The position numbers and the translations under genes are program-made. The notes below the pieces were generated by a model that made no database searches, was not told where the DNA came from, and worked only from the letters and a program-made list of their open reading frames with translations. A stretch of 18,269 nt of DNA. Origin: an uncultured Bacilli bacterium (GTDB lineage: Bacteria; Bacillota_I; Bacilli_A; RF39; UBA660). Where the stretch lies: positions 1 to 18,269 of the forward strand of contig CANRKE010000017.1 of NCBI GenBank assembly GCA_947631135.1, read 5' to 3'. Within the stretch, counting starts at the first letter, position 1. Each line of letters begins with the position of its first letter. This document shows positions 1 through 7,238 of the stretch, in pieces.

Positions 1-48
1 ATTGTCCTGCTCATTAAATGCAGGTATTATAATTAAAATCTTAATCAT
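1..48 (-). CDS. GT2-family glycosyltransferase, N-terminal fragment cut by the window edge
   Basis: Only the first 16 codons are visible, reading MIKILIIIPAFNEQDN on the minus strand. The hydrophobic first beta strand followed by P-A-F-N-E is the classic opening of family 2 glycosyltransferases of the dolichol-phosphate-mannose-synthase/WbbL type, which move a sugar from a nucleotide sugar to a lipid carrier or growing glycan. A Shine-Dalgarno AAGGAAG lies 9 bases before the ATG at 48, which supports this start. The gene follows the GT-C-like gene on the same strand, separated by a promoter candidate and a terminator, so it may be a separate unit. Family assignment rests on the N-terminal motif only; the acceptor and sugar cannot be seen. 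Confidence 0.8.
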   Translation of the reverse strand, partial: MIKILIIIPAFNEQDN

Positions 49-78
49 TTTTAACACTTCCTTACTAAAAAATCAATG

Positions 79-123
79 CTTATATAAAATAAAAATGCAC
101 TCAATACAACAAGATTAAGTGCA
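79..123 (-). terminator. Rho-independent terminator (or attenuator) before the GT2 gene
   Basis: Read on the minus strand, a 10-bp stem (arms 114-123 and 96-105, one G-U pair) closes an 8-base loop and is followed by TTTTTATTTTATA. It either ends transcripts from the 281-1687 gene or, given the promoter candidate at 197-225, acts as a leader terminator in front of the GT2 gene whose ATG is at 48. The T-run is on the minus-strand side only, so it is not bidirectional. Confidence 0.75.
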
Positions 124-196
124 AATTATTAATAACTTATTTGACTTCTTGATGTCACTAATTTTTTTAATTTTATACTTTCTTTTTAATAATTAC

Positions 197-225
197 ATAA
201 TAGCATAAAAAAGATATTTTAACAA
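197..225 (-). promoter_or_regulatory. Promoter candidate for the GT2 gene at 1-48
   Basis: On the minus strand a -35 box TTGTTA (225-220) and a -10 box TATTAT (202-197) are separated by 17 bases. The -10 is preceded by TGC, an extended -10 element. Initiation would fall near 190, giving a leader of about 140 nt that includes the terminator hairpin at 79-123. In AT-rich DNA such matches also arise by chance; the exact spacing and the TGN raise the odds. Confidence 0.5.
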
Positions 226-280
226 GTAATTTAAAGTTGTTTTCAGGATAAAACATTAAAAAATTAATATTTTAAATTTT

Positions 281-1687
281 TCAATTTTTCGAATTAAAAT
301 TATGTATTTTATTATTTAATATATAGTAATAATATTTATAAATTTTATTGATGTTTAATATAAATATTAATAATATAAATGCAAATGTTAAATAATTAAT
401 GTATACATATCTTAAGTCTTGTGCTAAATTAATTGGCAACAATGATATTAAGTTACCAAACATTGGCAATAAAATTAAATAATATTTTTTACTTTTTAAT
501 GAAATAGATAATATAATAGTTATTAATATTGATAAGTACATTAAATTTGCTGGTCTATGAAAAATTGAATCAATTGGCTTTATATATGTAAAATTTATAA
601 CTTTATCATATAATTTTTTAACTATTGGTAATCTGGAATTTACTATCGAATCAAAATTATAAGGGTAATCCCACTTTGTAAAATTATATATATATACATA
701 TCCCTGTAAATAAGGACTCCATAATAGAGCATCACTTTTTAAATAATGATTAATTATTGTTAGTGGATGTTTAATTGATGTCTTTATAAATAGAGTTCTA
801 AATCTTTTTGAGTTCTTAATCATATATTCGCCATCTTTTTTAACTGCATTAGTGTCGTTTATCAAATATGGATTATATGATTTTTCCCATATTTTAATAT
901 TTGCAATTTTATTTAAAAACTCTAAATCATCTTTAGATGTTATATTGTTATCTTTTAAATGTGCAGCATACATCCAAAAAATATAATTATTGATTGTTCC
1001 TGTATCAATTGTTTTACTGTCTATCTTTTCATTATATTTATTAAGATATATAGTTTTAGGGATCAGTGTTATTGAATATATTGTTGTAAATGCTAATAAT
1101 ATAACAATAATTGATTTTATATGTTTATATTTTTTAAATAAAATTGTTAAAAATACCATTAAAAGGATTGCCACTATTACACCATTATGTCTATAGCTAA
1201 AAACTAAGAATAGTAATATTGCAAGCAAAATTAATTCAAAATAATTATAGTTAAATCTTTTATTAGAGCCCAAATATAAAATAGCCGATATACCAAATAA
1301 ATAATATGAATACAAAATATCTTTCCATAGTGTAATTGAATAAATTGAAATGATTGGAGTAAAAGATAAAATTAAAGTAAAGACTATTTGTATATAAAAA
1401 TCATTTTTATTCTTTCTAGTTATTTTACATATATATGTCCATATAATTGAGAACACAAAAAATTGGTAAAATAAAACAATTGATGTAGTATTATGTATTT
1501 TTGATAATATTAACATAAAAAATGTACTAAAAAATGGATGGGCATCGTTTATTATACCGCTTTGAACTTGAGCCCATTGATTATTTCCATCAAATGTAAT
1601 TATTCCTGGATGATATGCTAAAAATAATAACATAAATATAAATATTGGAATCAAAAAAATAATTATATTTTTAATTTTATTATTCAT
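281..1687 (-). CDS. Polytopic membrane protein, GT-C-like putative glycosyltransferase
   Basis: This 468-residue protein has about ten hydrophobic segments. A short first helix (residues about 8-26) is followed by a loop with AYHPGIITFDGNNQW and then NDAHPFFSTFF. An acidic residue in the first extracellular loop after helix 1, followed by a conserved HP, is the pattern I associate with GT-C-fold lipid-linked glycosyltransferases and DUF6020-like membrane proteins of Gram-positive bacteria. A second soluble stretch (about residues 215-340) lies between helices. By analogy it would transfer a sugar from a polyprenyl-phosphate donor on the outer face of the membrane. The start has a good Shine-Dalgarno (GAGGTT, 3 bases before ATG), and the stop is TGA. 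The leader contains a 33-nt hairpin. Family assignment is from pattern memory; the exact substrate is unknown. Confidence 0.65.
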   Translation of the reverse strand: MNNKIKNIIIFLIPIFIFMLLFLAYHPGIITFDGNNQWAQVQSGIINDAHPFFSTFFMLILSKIHNTTSIVLFYQFFVFSIIWTYICKITRKNKNDFYIQIVFTLILSFTPIISIYSITLWKDILYSYYLFGISAILYLGSNKRFNYNYFELILLAILLFLVFSYRHNGVIVAILLMVFLTILFKKYKHIKSIIVILLAFTTIYSITLIPKTIYLNKYNEKIDSKTIDTGTINNYIFWMYAAHLKDNNITSKDDLEFLNKIANIKIWEKSYNPYLINDTNAVKKDGEYMIKNSKRFRTLFIKTSIKHPLTIINHYLKSDALLWSPYLQGYVYIYNFTKWDYPYNFDSIVNSRLPIVKKLYDKVINFTYIKPIDSIFHRPANLMYLSILITIILSISLKSKKYYLILLPMFGNLISLLPINLAQDLRYVYINYLTFAFILLIFILNINKIYKYYYYILNNKIHNFNSKN

Positions 1688-1712
1688 TTTAACCTCACAT
1701 TCCTTTCACTAC

Positions 1713-1745
1713 GTTCAAGGTACACATTGTCATGAATACTTGAAC
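1713..1745 (-). promoter_or_regulatory. Hairpin in the leader of the GT-C-like gene
   Basis: A 7-bp inverted repeat, GTTCAAG (1713-1719) and CTTGAAC (1739-1745), flanks 19 bases that themselves pair on the minus-strand RNA. The fold runs 7 bp, a bulged C, three pairs, a U-U mismatch, three pairs and a GACA tetraloop. It sits about 25 bases upstream of the gene's start. No T-run follows, so it is not a terminator. It could be a protein-binding operator or a cis-acting RNA hairpin. No convincing promoter was found in the 124-bp gap. Confidence 0.4.
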
Positions 1746-1811
1746 AAAATTTATTTTGTATTATTTAATAATAACAAAGAATAAAATGATATTATTATAA
1801 AAATTATGTAT

Positions 1812-2717
1812 TTAAGTTTCTTTATTTTTAACTTTCCAATCTTTATATATTTTAAATATATTATTATAATTATTTTCTATTTTATTTATTTTATCTGCAA
1901 TTTCACTTATATCGTCATCACTATCTAAAAGTAAATATTTTTCTAATTTATTATTTTTCAAAACTTTTGTATTACCTAATATACAAGGTATACCTAAATT
2001 CATACTTTCATAGAAATAGTATGGTTTAATATTATCAAATTTACAATATAAATTTATTTCACTTGATCTTATTAAATCATGAACATCATCAAACAATGTA
2101 TATTCAATACCAAATCTTTCACAAAATTCTTTCGTTGATCCATCACAATTTAAAAGATTAACTGATTTATATTTCGTTAATGTAATCGCACTAAGCTGAT
2201 TATATATATTTGAATAAGGATTATAATCATATCCTATAATTCCAATTGTTTTGTTTTTAGGATTATTATTTATATAATTTTTAACTATATTTAATTTAAG
2301 TAATGTAACATTATAATTTTTACATAATATTTTATATAATTCATCATCAAGTAACAATATTTCTTTAATATTATTTCTATTATAAAAATCTATTATTGAT
2401 TTAAACCAATTATAATTATATGGTTCTGAAAAATGTGATATTGTGTTTGAATATAACCATTTAGCATTAATATTATTATTTAACTTTGGAATTATATCAC
2501 CATATTGATAATGATTACTATAAAATATAACATTTATTTTTTTATTATTAATCGTTTTAACAAGATTGTTTAGTGTTTCTAATGCTTCACTTTCTAACAT
2601 ATCAAATATTTCATCATAATTAATATCATAATTACCCAATATGTCATATATTTCCTTATTAGCTGAAATTATAATCGTACTATTTTCTTTTAAAGAATTA
2701 ACTTTATTTATGTCCAT
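1812..2717 (-). CDS. Degenerate GT4-like protein, paralogue of the C-terminal half of the next gene
   Basis: The 301-residue protein aligns by eye over its whole length with the C-terminal module (about residues 280-590) of the GT32-GT4 fusion encoded directly upstream. Shared stretches include KTIGIIGYD / VKIGIYAAN, the ERFGIEYTLF / KTFGVKLVGE segment, and NKLEKYLLL / TELEKYLVV, in the same order. The fusion carries a GT4-type E-x7-E motif (E-C-A-P-M-L-P-L-E); here the first Glu is replaced by Asn (N-I-K-P-Y-Y-F-Y-E) while the second is kept. The WHGNHSQ segment of the fusion is also lost. It may therefore be an inactive partner or have changed specificity. Only 4 bases separate it from the upstream gene, with GTGAT in the Shine-Dalgarno position, so co-translation is likely. 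GT-B fold is inferred from the paralogue. Confidence 0.65.
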   Translation of the reverse strand: MDINKVNSLKENSTIIISANKEIYDILGNYDINYDEIFDMLESEALETLNNLVKTINNKKINVIFYSNHYQYGDIIPKLNNNINAKWLYSNTISHFSEPYNYNWFKSIIDFYNRNNIKEILLLDDELYKILCKNYNVTLLKLNIVKNYINNNPKNKTIGIIGYDYNPYSNIYNQLSAITLTKYKSVNLLNCDGSTKEFCERFGIEYTLFDDVHDLIRSSEINLYCKFDNIKPYYFYESMNLGIPCILGNTKVLKNNKLEKYLLLDSDDDISEIADKINKIENNYNNIFKIYKDWKVKNKET

Positions 2718-2721
2718 AATA

Positions 2722-4509
2722 TCACATCCTTAAAAATTCTTTAACATTGTTATTACATTCTTTTATATTTTTATTTCTAAACTCTTTATACAACTTAAAT
2801 ATTTCATCTTGATTTTTTAAACATAATTCAATTTTATTTTTAATTTCTTCAGAACTTGCTTCATTTTTTACAACTAAGTATTTTTCTAATTCAGTACCTT
2901 TAAAATAATGATGATTATTCCCTGTAATACATATTGTATTTACTTCAAAACTTTCAAGTGGTAGCATAGGTGCACATTCAGAAAAAGTTACATACAAGTT
3001 AATATCATTTCCACTCATTCTTTTGAATAAATCTTCTCTAGATAACGGCTTATTCTCTCCAACAAGTTTAACACCAAAAGTTTTTGCAATCCTTATTGCC
3101 TCATTGTTAAGAGGTACCATATCTATAACAGCATTCGGTATTAGAGATATTGCTCCTATTTGTGCGAACATATTTTTTCTCCAATCACTACTATTTGCAG
3201 CATATATTCCAATTTTTACTTCATCGTCTTTATTTTTTTTAAATTTATTTTTATATTCAACCTTATTAGTTATAAAAAATGCATTGTACCCTTGATTTTT
3301 ATAAAATTCCATAATACTTTTTTTACATGTACCCATAACATCTACTATACCCTGTTTATGTAAATCAAATATTTCTTCATTCATTTTCCAACCAAATGGT
3401 TCTAATACTTGTGAATGATTACCGTGCCAAAACGTTTTAATTTTAATTTTATCATTTTTAGATTTTAAGTATTTAGCTAGATCTCCCCAACCTTCGCACA
3501 TACCACTAAATATAACTTGCTTAATATTATTCTTTAAAATTATGTCTCCAATTTTTCTTACATCTTTTTTTCTTAATATATCATAAGAAAGTACTGTATT
3601 ATCAAACAATTCCTTTGTAGCATTTGTTATTCCCATCCATTTTGGATGAAATACAATATAATCAGTTTTAATATTTATTAAATTATTTTCAAGTTTATCT
3701 ATATTTTCTAAATATTCATTGTTAATTTTCTTTTTATAACGAACATATAAAACAAGTGGATATAAACATAATTTTATTCCTCTTTTTGCAATTCTTTTTG
3801 TTTTTTTAATTGCTTTAATTATGAATTCCCCATTTTTTCTTCCAAATATTCTAAATATTTTAAGTTCTCTTTTTTCCCAATCTGGTACCCATGTTGCATC
3901 ATAATAATGTATCATACATGTATTATCAGTAAATACATTATTTTTATGATCATATGATAATGGATAAAAATATTCTCTTGGATATATTTTTATATTATTT
4001 TTCAATTTTTGAATTTCATTTTTTGTACCATCAAAATTATCATCATCTATTACTTTAGTAATTATTCTTGGAATACTATATTCAAAATAATCCTCGCTAC
4101 TAAAATGTTCTAATGATCTATAAAAATCAAGCATATTCTTACTTAAAAAACTTTTAGGATGTTTTTCATACCAAACACCACATGCAATTAAATTAGAATC
4201 TTCTACACCTAAAAATGTTTCATCAGATAATAAATTTGTTATATCTTTTGTAACTTCCATATCGGTATCAAAATATATTCCACCATATTCATACATTGCT
4301 TTAGTTCTAGCATAATCTGCAACAAAAGCCCACTTTTTATTTTCATAAGCCTCTTTAATAAATGGACATTCATTCAAATCAACATTTTCTTCAGACCATT
4401 TAATTATTTCATAATCTGGTAAATATTTTTGCCAGCTTTTAATACATTTTTTTGCAAGTTTTGGTAATGGATTATTTCCAAACCAACAATAATGAATATA
4501 CTTTTTCAT
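2722..4509 (-). CDS. Bifunctional-looking glycosyltransferase, GT32 domain fused to GT4-like domain
   Basis: Residues 1 to about 230 match the GT32 capsular/mannosyltransferase-like family (Gly_transf_sug). They start with IHYCWFGNNPLP, have KWAFVADYARTKAMYEYGGIYF, and carry the metal-binding D-T-D at 81-83. A basic linker (about 232-262) follows, then a C-terminal half resembling the GT4 GT-B fold, with WHGNHSQ and an E-x7-E motif at about 509-517. Two ATGs lie close together at 4515 and 4509. The Shine-Dalgarno AAGGAGA is only one base from the first and seven from the second, so I choose 4509, which also gives the usual family start MKKYIHYCWFG. The product would be cytoplasmic and would add sugars to a lipid-linked glycan. 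The gene lies 12 bases after the ABC ATPase gene in the same operon. Confidence 0.85.
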   Translation of the reverse strand: MKKYIHYCWFGNNPLPKLAKKCIKSWQKYLPDYEIIKWSEENVDLNECPFIKEAYENKKWAFVADYARTKAMYEYGGIYFDTDMEVTKDITNLLSDETFLGVEDSNLIACGVWYEKHPKSFLSKNMLDFYRSLEHFSSEDYFEYSIPRIITKVIDDDNFDGTKNEIQKLKNNIKIYPREYFYPLSYDHKNNVFTDNTCMIHYYDATWVPDWEKRELKIFRIFGRKNGEFIIKAIKKTKRIAKRGIKLCLYPLVLYVRYKKKINNEYLENIDKLENNLINIKTDYIVFHPKWMGITNATKELFDNTVLSYDILRKKDVRKIGDIILKNNIKQVIFSGMCEGWGDLAKYLKSKNDKIKIKTFWHGNHSQVLEPFGWKMNEEIFDLHKQGIVDVMGTCKKSIMEFYKNQGYNAFFITNKVEYKNKFKKNKDDEVKIGIYAANSSDWRKNMFAQIGAISLIPNAVIDMVPLNNEAIRIAKTFGVKLVGENKPLSREDLFKRMSGNDINLYVTFSECAPMLPLESFEVNTICITGNNHHYFKGTELEKYLVVKNEASSEEIKNKIELCLKNQDEIFKLYKEFRNKNIKECNNNVKEFLRM

Positions 4510-4521
4510 ATGCATTCTCCT

Positions 4522-5277
4522 TTATTTTTTCATTTGTTTACCCATTTGTGCTTCATAATATTCTTCACATATTTCTTTAGTATCTCCAATTTTTACAATT
4601 TTACCATGATCTAGCCATACAACTTTTGTACATAGATCTTTAATTGATTGAAGTGAATGTGAAACATATAATACTGTAGTTCCACCTTTTATCATTTCAA
4701 GCATTTTATTTTTACTTTTTTCTTGAAACTTTATATCTCCAACAGATAATATTTCATCAACTATCAATATTTCTGGATCAACTATTGTTGATATTGCAAA
4801 TGCAAGTTTTGCAGTCATCCCAGATGAGAAATTCTTAATAGGTACATCTAAAAAGTCTTTTAATTCAGAAAACTCAACTATTTCATCAAATTTACTTTCC
4901 AAAAATTTTTTAGAATATCCTAAAACTGCACCATTTAAATATATATTTTCTCTTGCAGTTAAATCTTGATCAAACCCTGCTCCTAATTCTATCATTGGTG
5001 AAATTACTCCATTAACTTCAACAGATCCCTTAGTTGGTTTCATAACCCCACTTACTACTTTTAAAAGTGTAGACTTACCTGCTCCATTGCTTCCTATAAG
5101 TCCAACAACTTCACCTTTAGCAATATTAAAATCTATATCTTTTAAAGCCCAAAACTCTTCTTTCTTTTTACTTTTTCTTTTCTTTGGACTAAAGAAATTT
5201 ATTACAGTTTCTTTTAATGAATTATTTTTTTCAATACCAAGATTGAACTTCATAGAAACATTTTTAATTTTTATCAT
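4522..5277 (-). CDS. tagH: ABC transporter ATP-binding protein for polysaccharide/teichoic acid export (TagH/Wzt-like)
   Basis: The 251-residue protein is a nucleotide-binding subunit of an ABC-2 type glycopolymer exporter. Walker A is GSNGAGKST (62-70), the ABC signature is the divergent SSGMT (151-155) typical of Wzt/TagH/RfbE proteins, Walker B is LIVDE (171-175) and the switch histidine is H207. It ends shortly after the ATPase core, so it lacks the C-terminal carbohydrate-binding domain of E. coli O9a Wzt and the long tail of B. subtilis TagH. A GTG at 5286 is possible, but it lies inside the Shine-Dalgarno GAGGTGATC. The ATG at 5277, preceded by that site and four bases, is the better start. 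It is paired with the permease gene 14 bases upstream. The substrate is inferred, not shown. Confidence 0.9.
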   Translation of the reverse strand: MIKIKNVSMKFNLGIEKNNSLKETVINFFSPKKRKSKKKEEFWALKDIDFNIAKGEVVGLIGSNGAGKSTLLKVVSGVMKPTKGSVEVNGVISPMIELGAGFDQDLTARENIYLNGAVLGYSKKFLESKFDEIVEFSELKDFLDVPIKNFSSGMTAKLAFAISTIVDPEILIVDEILSVGDIKFQEKSKNKMLEMIKGGTTVLYVSHSLQSIKDLCTKVVWLDHGKIVKIGDTKEICEEYYEAQMGKQMKK

Positions 5278-5291
5278 TTCGATCACCTCGA

Positions 5292-6080
5292 TTATACGTA
5301 ATATATAAATTTATCTTGATTTTTCTTAAATACAATACATCCAATAATAAAGAATATTATCGCACTTACTCCACAAAATACAAAACTCAATAAATCAGGT
5401 ACTTTGCCATCTAACAATATTGTTCTAGCAAATGTTATATATTGATATAATGGATTAAATTTAAATAATGTTTGTAATATTGATGGTAACATTCTTATAT
5501 CATAAAATATTGGTGTAAAATATTGCCATATAGTAAGTAATATTGAATAAATGTAAAACATATCTCTTAAAAATACTGATATAGCAGATAATATAAGTCC
5601 TATACCTATAGTAAAAAATAATAAACATATAAATGAATATGGAAGTAAAATGTATGTCCATGTTATTGGAGCTCCTGTAATTATTACTATTAAAAGTAAT
5701 GGTATTAATGATAATAAAAAGTTAATACCAAAAAACAAGCATTTTGATAATGGAAATATATACTTTGGTATATATACTTTTGTCATGAGTTGAAAATTAG
5801 ATACAATAGATCCCATTGCATTATTGCTTGCTTCACTAAAATAGTTAAACATTATAAGCCCACTCATTAAATATACTAGGTAGTTTACTCCTTCCATATT
5901 AAATCTAAACATTTGTGAGAATACTAATGCCATAACTGACATCATTAATAGTGGTTGTAATAAACTCCATAAAACTCCAAGCACTGATCTTTTATATTTT
6001 ACTTTAAAATCCCTAGATATCATCTGACTCATAAGATAAGAATATCTCTTAAAATTATTTATTATATTTTTAATATACAT
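5292..6080 (-). CDS. tagG: ABC-2 type polysaccharide/teichoic acid export permease (TagG/Wzm-like)
   Basis: The 262-residue protein has six hydrophobic segments and the family N-terminus: an amphipathic stretch, MISRDFKVKYKRSVLGVLWSLLQPLLMM, with the conserved R-D-F-K-x-K-Y-x-x-S-x-L-G-x-L-W pattern of ABC-2 exporters. Its length fits Wzm and TagG (about 260-275). With the adjacent ATPase it would form the channel that moves an undecaprenyl-linked polymer across the membrane. Upstream in-frame ATGs exist (for example at 6125), but AAAGGAG sits 7 bases before the ATG at 6080, and a promoter overlaps the upstream ones. It is the first gene of the leftward operon. TagG versus Wzm naming cannot be settled from sequence alone. 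Confidence 0.9.
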   Translation of the reverse strand: MYIKNIINNFKRYSYLMSQMISRDFKVKYKRSVLGVLWSLLQPLLMMSVMALVFSQMFRFNMEGVNYLVYLMSGLIMFNYFSEASNNAMGSIVSNFQLMTKVYIPKYIFPLSKCLFFGINFLLSLIPLLLIVIITGAPITWTYILLPYSFICLLFFTIGIGLILSAISVFLRDMFYIYSILLTIWQYFTPIFYDIRMLPSILQTLFKFNPLYQYITFARTILLDGKVPDLLSFVFCGVSAIIFFIIGCIVFKKNQDKFIYYV

Positions 6081-6108
6081 ATTGTTTTCTCCTTTATATA
6101 ACATAACC

Positions 6109-6138
6109 ATTATATCAAATAACAAGTATAATAATCAA
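6109..6138 (-). promoter_or_regulatory. Promoter of the leftward export/glycosyltransferase operon
   Basis: On the minus strand a -35 box TTGATT (6138-6133) and a perfect -10 box TATAAT (6114-6109) are 18 bases apart. The -10 is extended by TGA directly in front. Initiation near 6102 would leave a leader of about 20 bases with the AAAGGAG site, consistent with translation starting at 6080. Confidence 0.7.
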
Positions 6139-6209
6139 CAAAATCGGACATATTTTCAGAAAATTTATATGTTTAAATTAAATAAGTGATATAAAAATTA
6201 TGAATATAA

Positions 6210-6238
6210 TTGACAAATAATTTAGATAATAATAAAAT
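6210..6238 (+). promoter_or_regulatory. Promoter of the antitoxin/toxin-like pair
   Basis: A perfect -35 box TTGACA (6210-6215) is followed after 17 bases by TAAAAT (6233-6238). Initiation would be near 6245. An 8-bp perfect palindrome AGAGCTCT (6257-6264) lies just after the predicted start of transcription and is a possible autoregulatory operator, although this is weak evidence. The promoter is divergent from the one at 6109-6138. Confidence 0.7.
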
Positions 6239-6306
6239 ATAATGCACATATCTTGAAGAGCTCTAAAAAAAAGTGTATTATAAGCATAGATAGGGAGGAA
6301 ACTAAC

Positions 6307-6780
6307 ATGAATAAAAAATTAACTATTTTTGATATTGCAAATTTTTTCTTAAAGATTGTTGAAAGAGATTCTGGTAGTACAATAACTCCTTTAAAATTAC
6401 AAAAAATACTTTATTATTCACAAGGATGGCATCTTGCAATATTTAATAAAGAATTATTTGCAGATGAATTCCAAGCATGGGCACATGGTCCTGCAAATGT
6501 AGATATTTACTATAAATATAAAGAATATGGGTATTCAGCAATTGAAGCTCCTAAAGGTGAAATTCCTGATATGAATAAAACTCTAATTGATTTTTTATAT
6601 AGTGTTTGGAATACTTACGGTATTTTTGACGGTAAATATCTAGAAAATTTAACACATAGTGAAAAGCCATGGATTGATGCTAGAGGAGATTGTAAAGAAG
6701 GAGAATCTTGTTCTAATATAATAACTAAAGAATCTATGAAATCTTTCTTTAAAACTAAATTGGATGAAACAAACTATTAA
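6307..6780 (+). CDS. DUF4065/Panacea-domain protein, putative antitoxin
   Basis: The 157-residue protein carries the hallmark stretches of DUF4065 (SocA/GepA-like, Panacea): LKLQKILYYSQGWHLA at 29-44 and FQAWAHGPANVDIY at 55-68. Published work on Panacea proteins showed that this domain acts as an antitoxin for many unrelated toxins; SocA of Caulobacter is an adaptor for ClpXP. The start is the ATG at 6307, preceded by AGGGAGGAAA. An in-frame TTG at 6253 would lie right after the predicted transcription start without a ribosome-binding site. The next gene overlaps it by 17 bases, the usual arrangement of a toxin-antitoxin pair. It sits between two glycopolymer modules and is probably a mobile or stabilising accessory. 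Family call is firm; antitoxin function is inferred. Confidence 0.85.
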   Translation: MNKKLTIFDIANFFLKIVERDSGSTITPLKLQKILYYSQGWHLAIFNKELFADEFQAWAHGPANVDIYYKYKEYGYSAIEAPKGEIPDMNKTLIDFLYSVWNTYGIFDGKYLENLTHSEKPWIDARGDCKEGESCSNIITKESMKSFFKTKLDETNY

Positions 6781-7159
6781 TAATTTTATAAATCAAAAAA
6801 ACTTATATCCAAATAAACTTAATACAAATAAAACAGATGATGATAAGATATGTATGTTGCTATTTGCAAATTGTCATAATAAGTATCCATTAGAAAAACT
6901 TAGTTCAAAAAATTTAAAAGAATTTATTAATTTTTGCAAAAAGATTGAAAAAATGACTTGGAAAGAAATAAAAATTGATATGGGACTTAATTATGAAACG
7001 CCAAAACATTTTAAAGTAAATATGCCTGATTTATTTCCAAAAGATGCAACAGCAATATCATTAAGAGCATCTAATAAATTTAGAATTATAGGATGGTGTG
7101 AATCAAATTATTTAAATTTAATGTGGTTTGATAAAAATCATGAATCATATTCGGGTTAA
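6764..7159 (+). CDS. Small protein overlapping the DUF4065 gene, putative toxin
   Basis: The 131-residue protein is soluble and mixed charge, with no signal peptide or membrane segment. I do not recognise a named family with certainty. The C-terminus, FRIIGWCESNYLNLMWFDKN followed by HESYSG, has a basic residue, a glycine, two beta strands and W-x-D-x-x-H, a shape I associate with small uncharacterised proteins of accessory loci. The start codon lies inside the last codons of the DUF4065 gene and has no good ribosome-binding site, so translation probably depends on coupling. That keeps it below the antitoxin, as expected for a toxin. A candidate toxin role rests entirely on this position beside a Panacea-type gene. 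Confidence 0.6.
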   Translation: MKQTINNFINQKNLYPNKLNTNKTDDDKICMLLFANCHNKYPLEKLSSKNLKEFINFCKKIEKMTWKEIKIDMGLNYETPKHFKVNMPDLFPKDATAISLRASNKFRIIGWCESNYLNLMWFDKNHESYSG

Positions 7160-7195
7160 ATTAATACATTTTATACGTTGAATAAACAAAATATA

Positions 7196-7224
7196 TTGAA
7201 TAATATAAAATTATTTGTTAAAAT
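7196..7224 (+). promoter_or_regulatory. Promoter of the structured leader and TagF-like/tarI transcript
   Basis: TTGAAT (7196-7201) and TAAAAT (7219-7224) are separated by 17 bases, and TGT directly precedes the -10 box, making an extended -10. Initiation would be near 7231, only about 8 bases before the first helix of the folded element at 7239-7342, so that element would form the 5' leader. Confidence 0.6.
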
Positions 7225-7238
7225 GTGATTGTAATAAA

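Noticed and set aside
281..1687. Mycoplasma-type code with TGA as Trp
   Set aside because: This gene ends at TGA, all recognisable genes use TGG for Trp, and none has an internal TGA interrupting a conserved domain.
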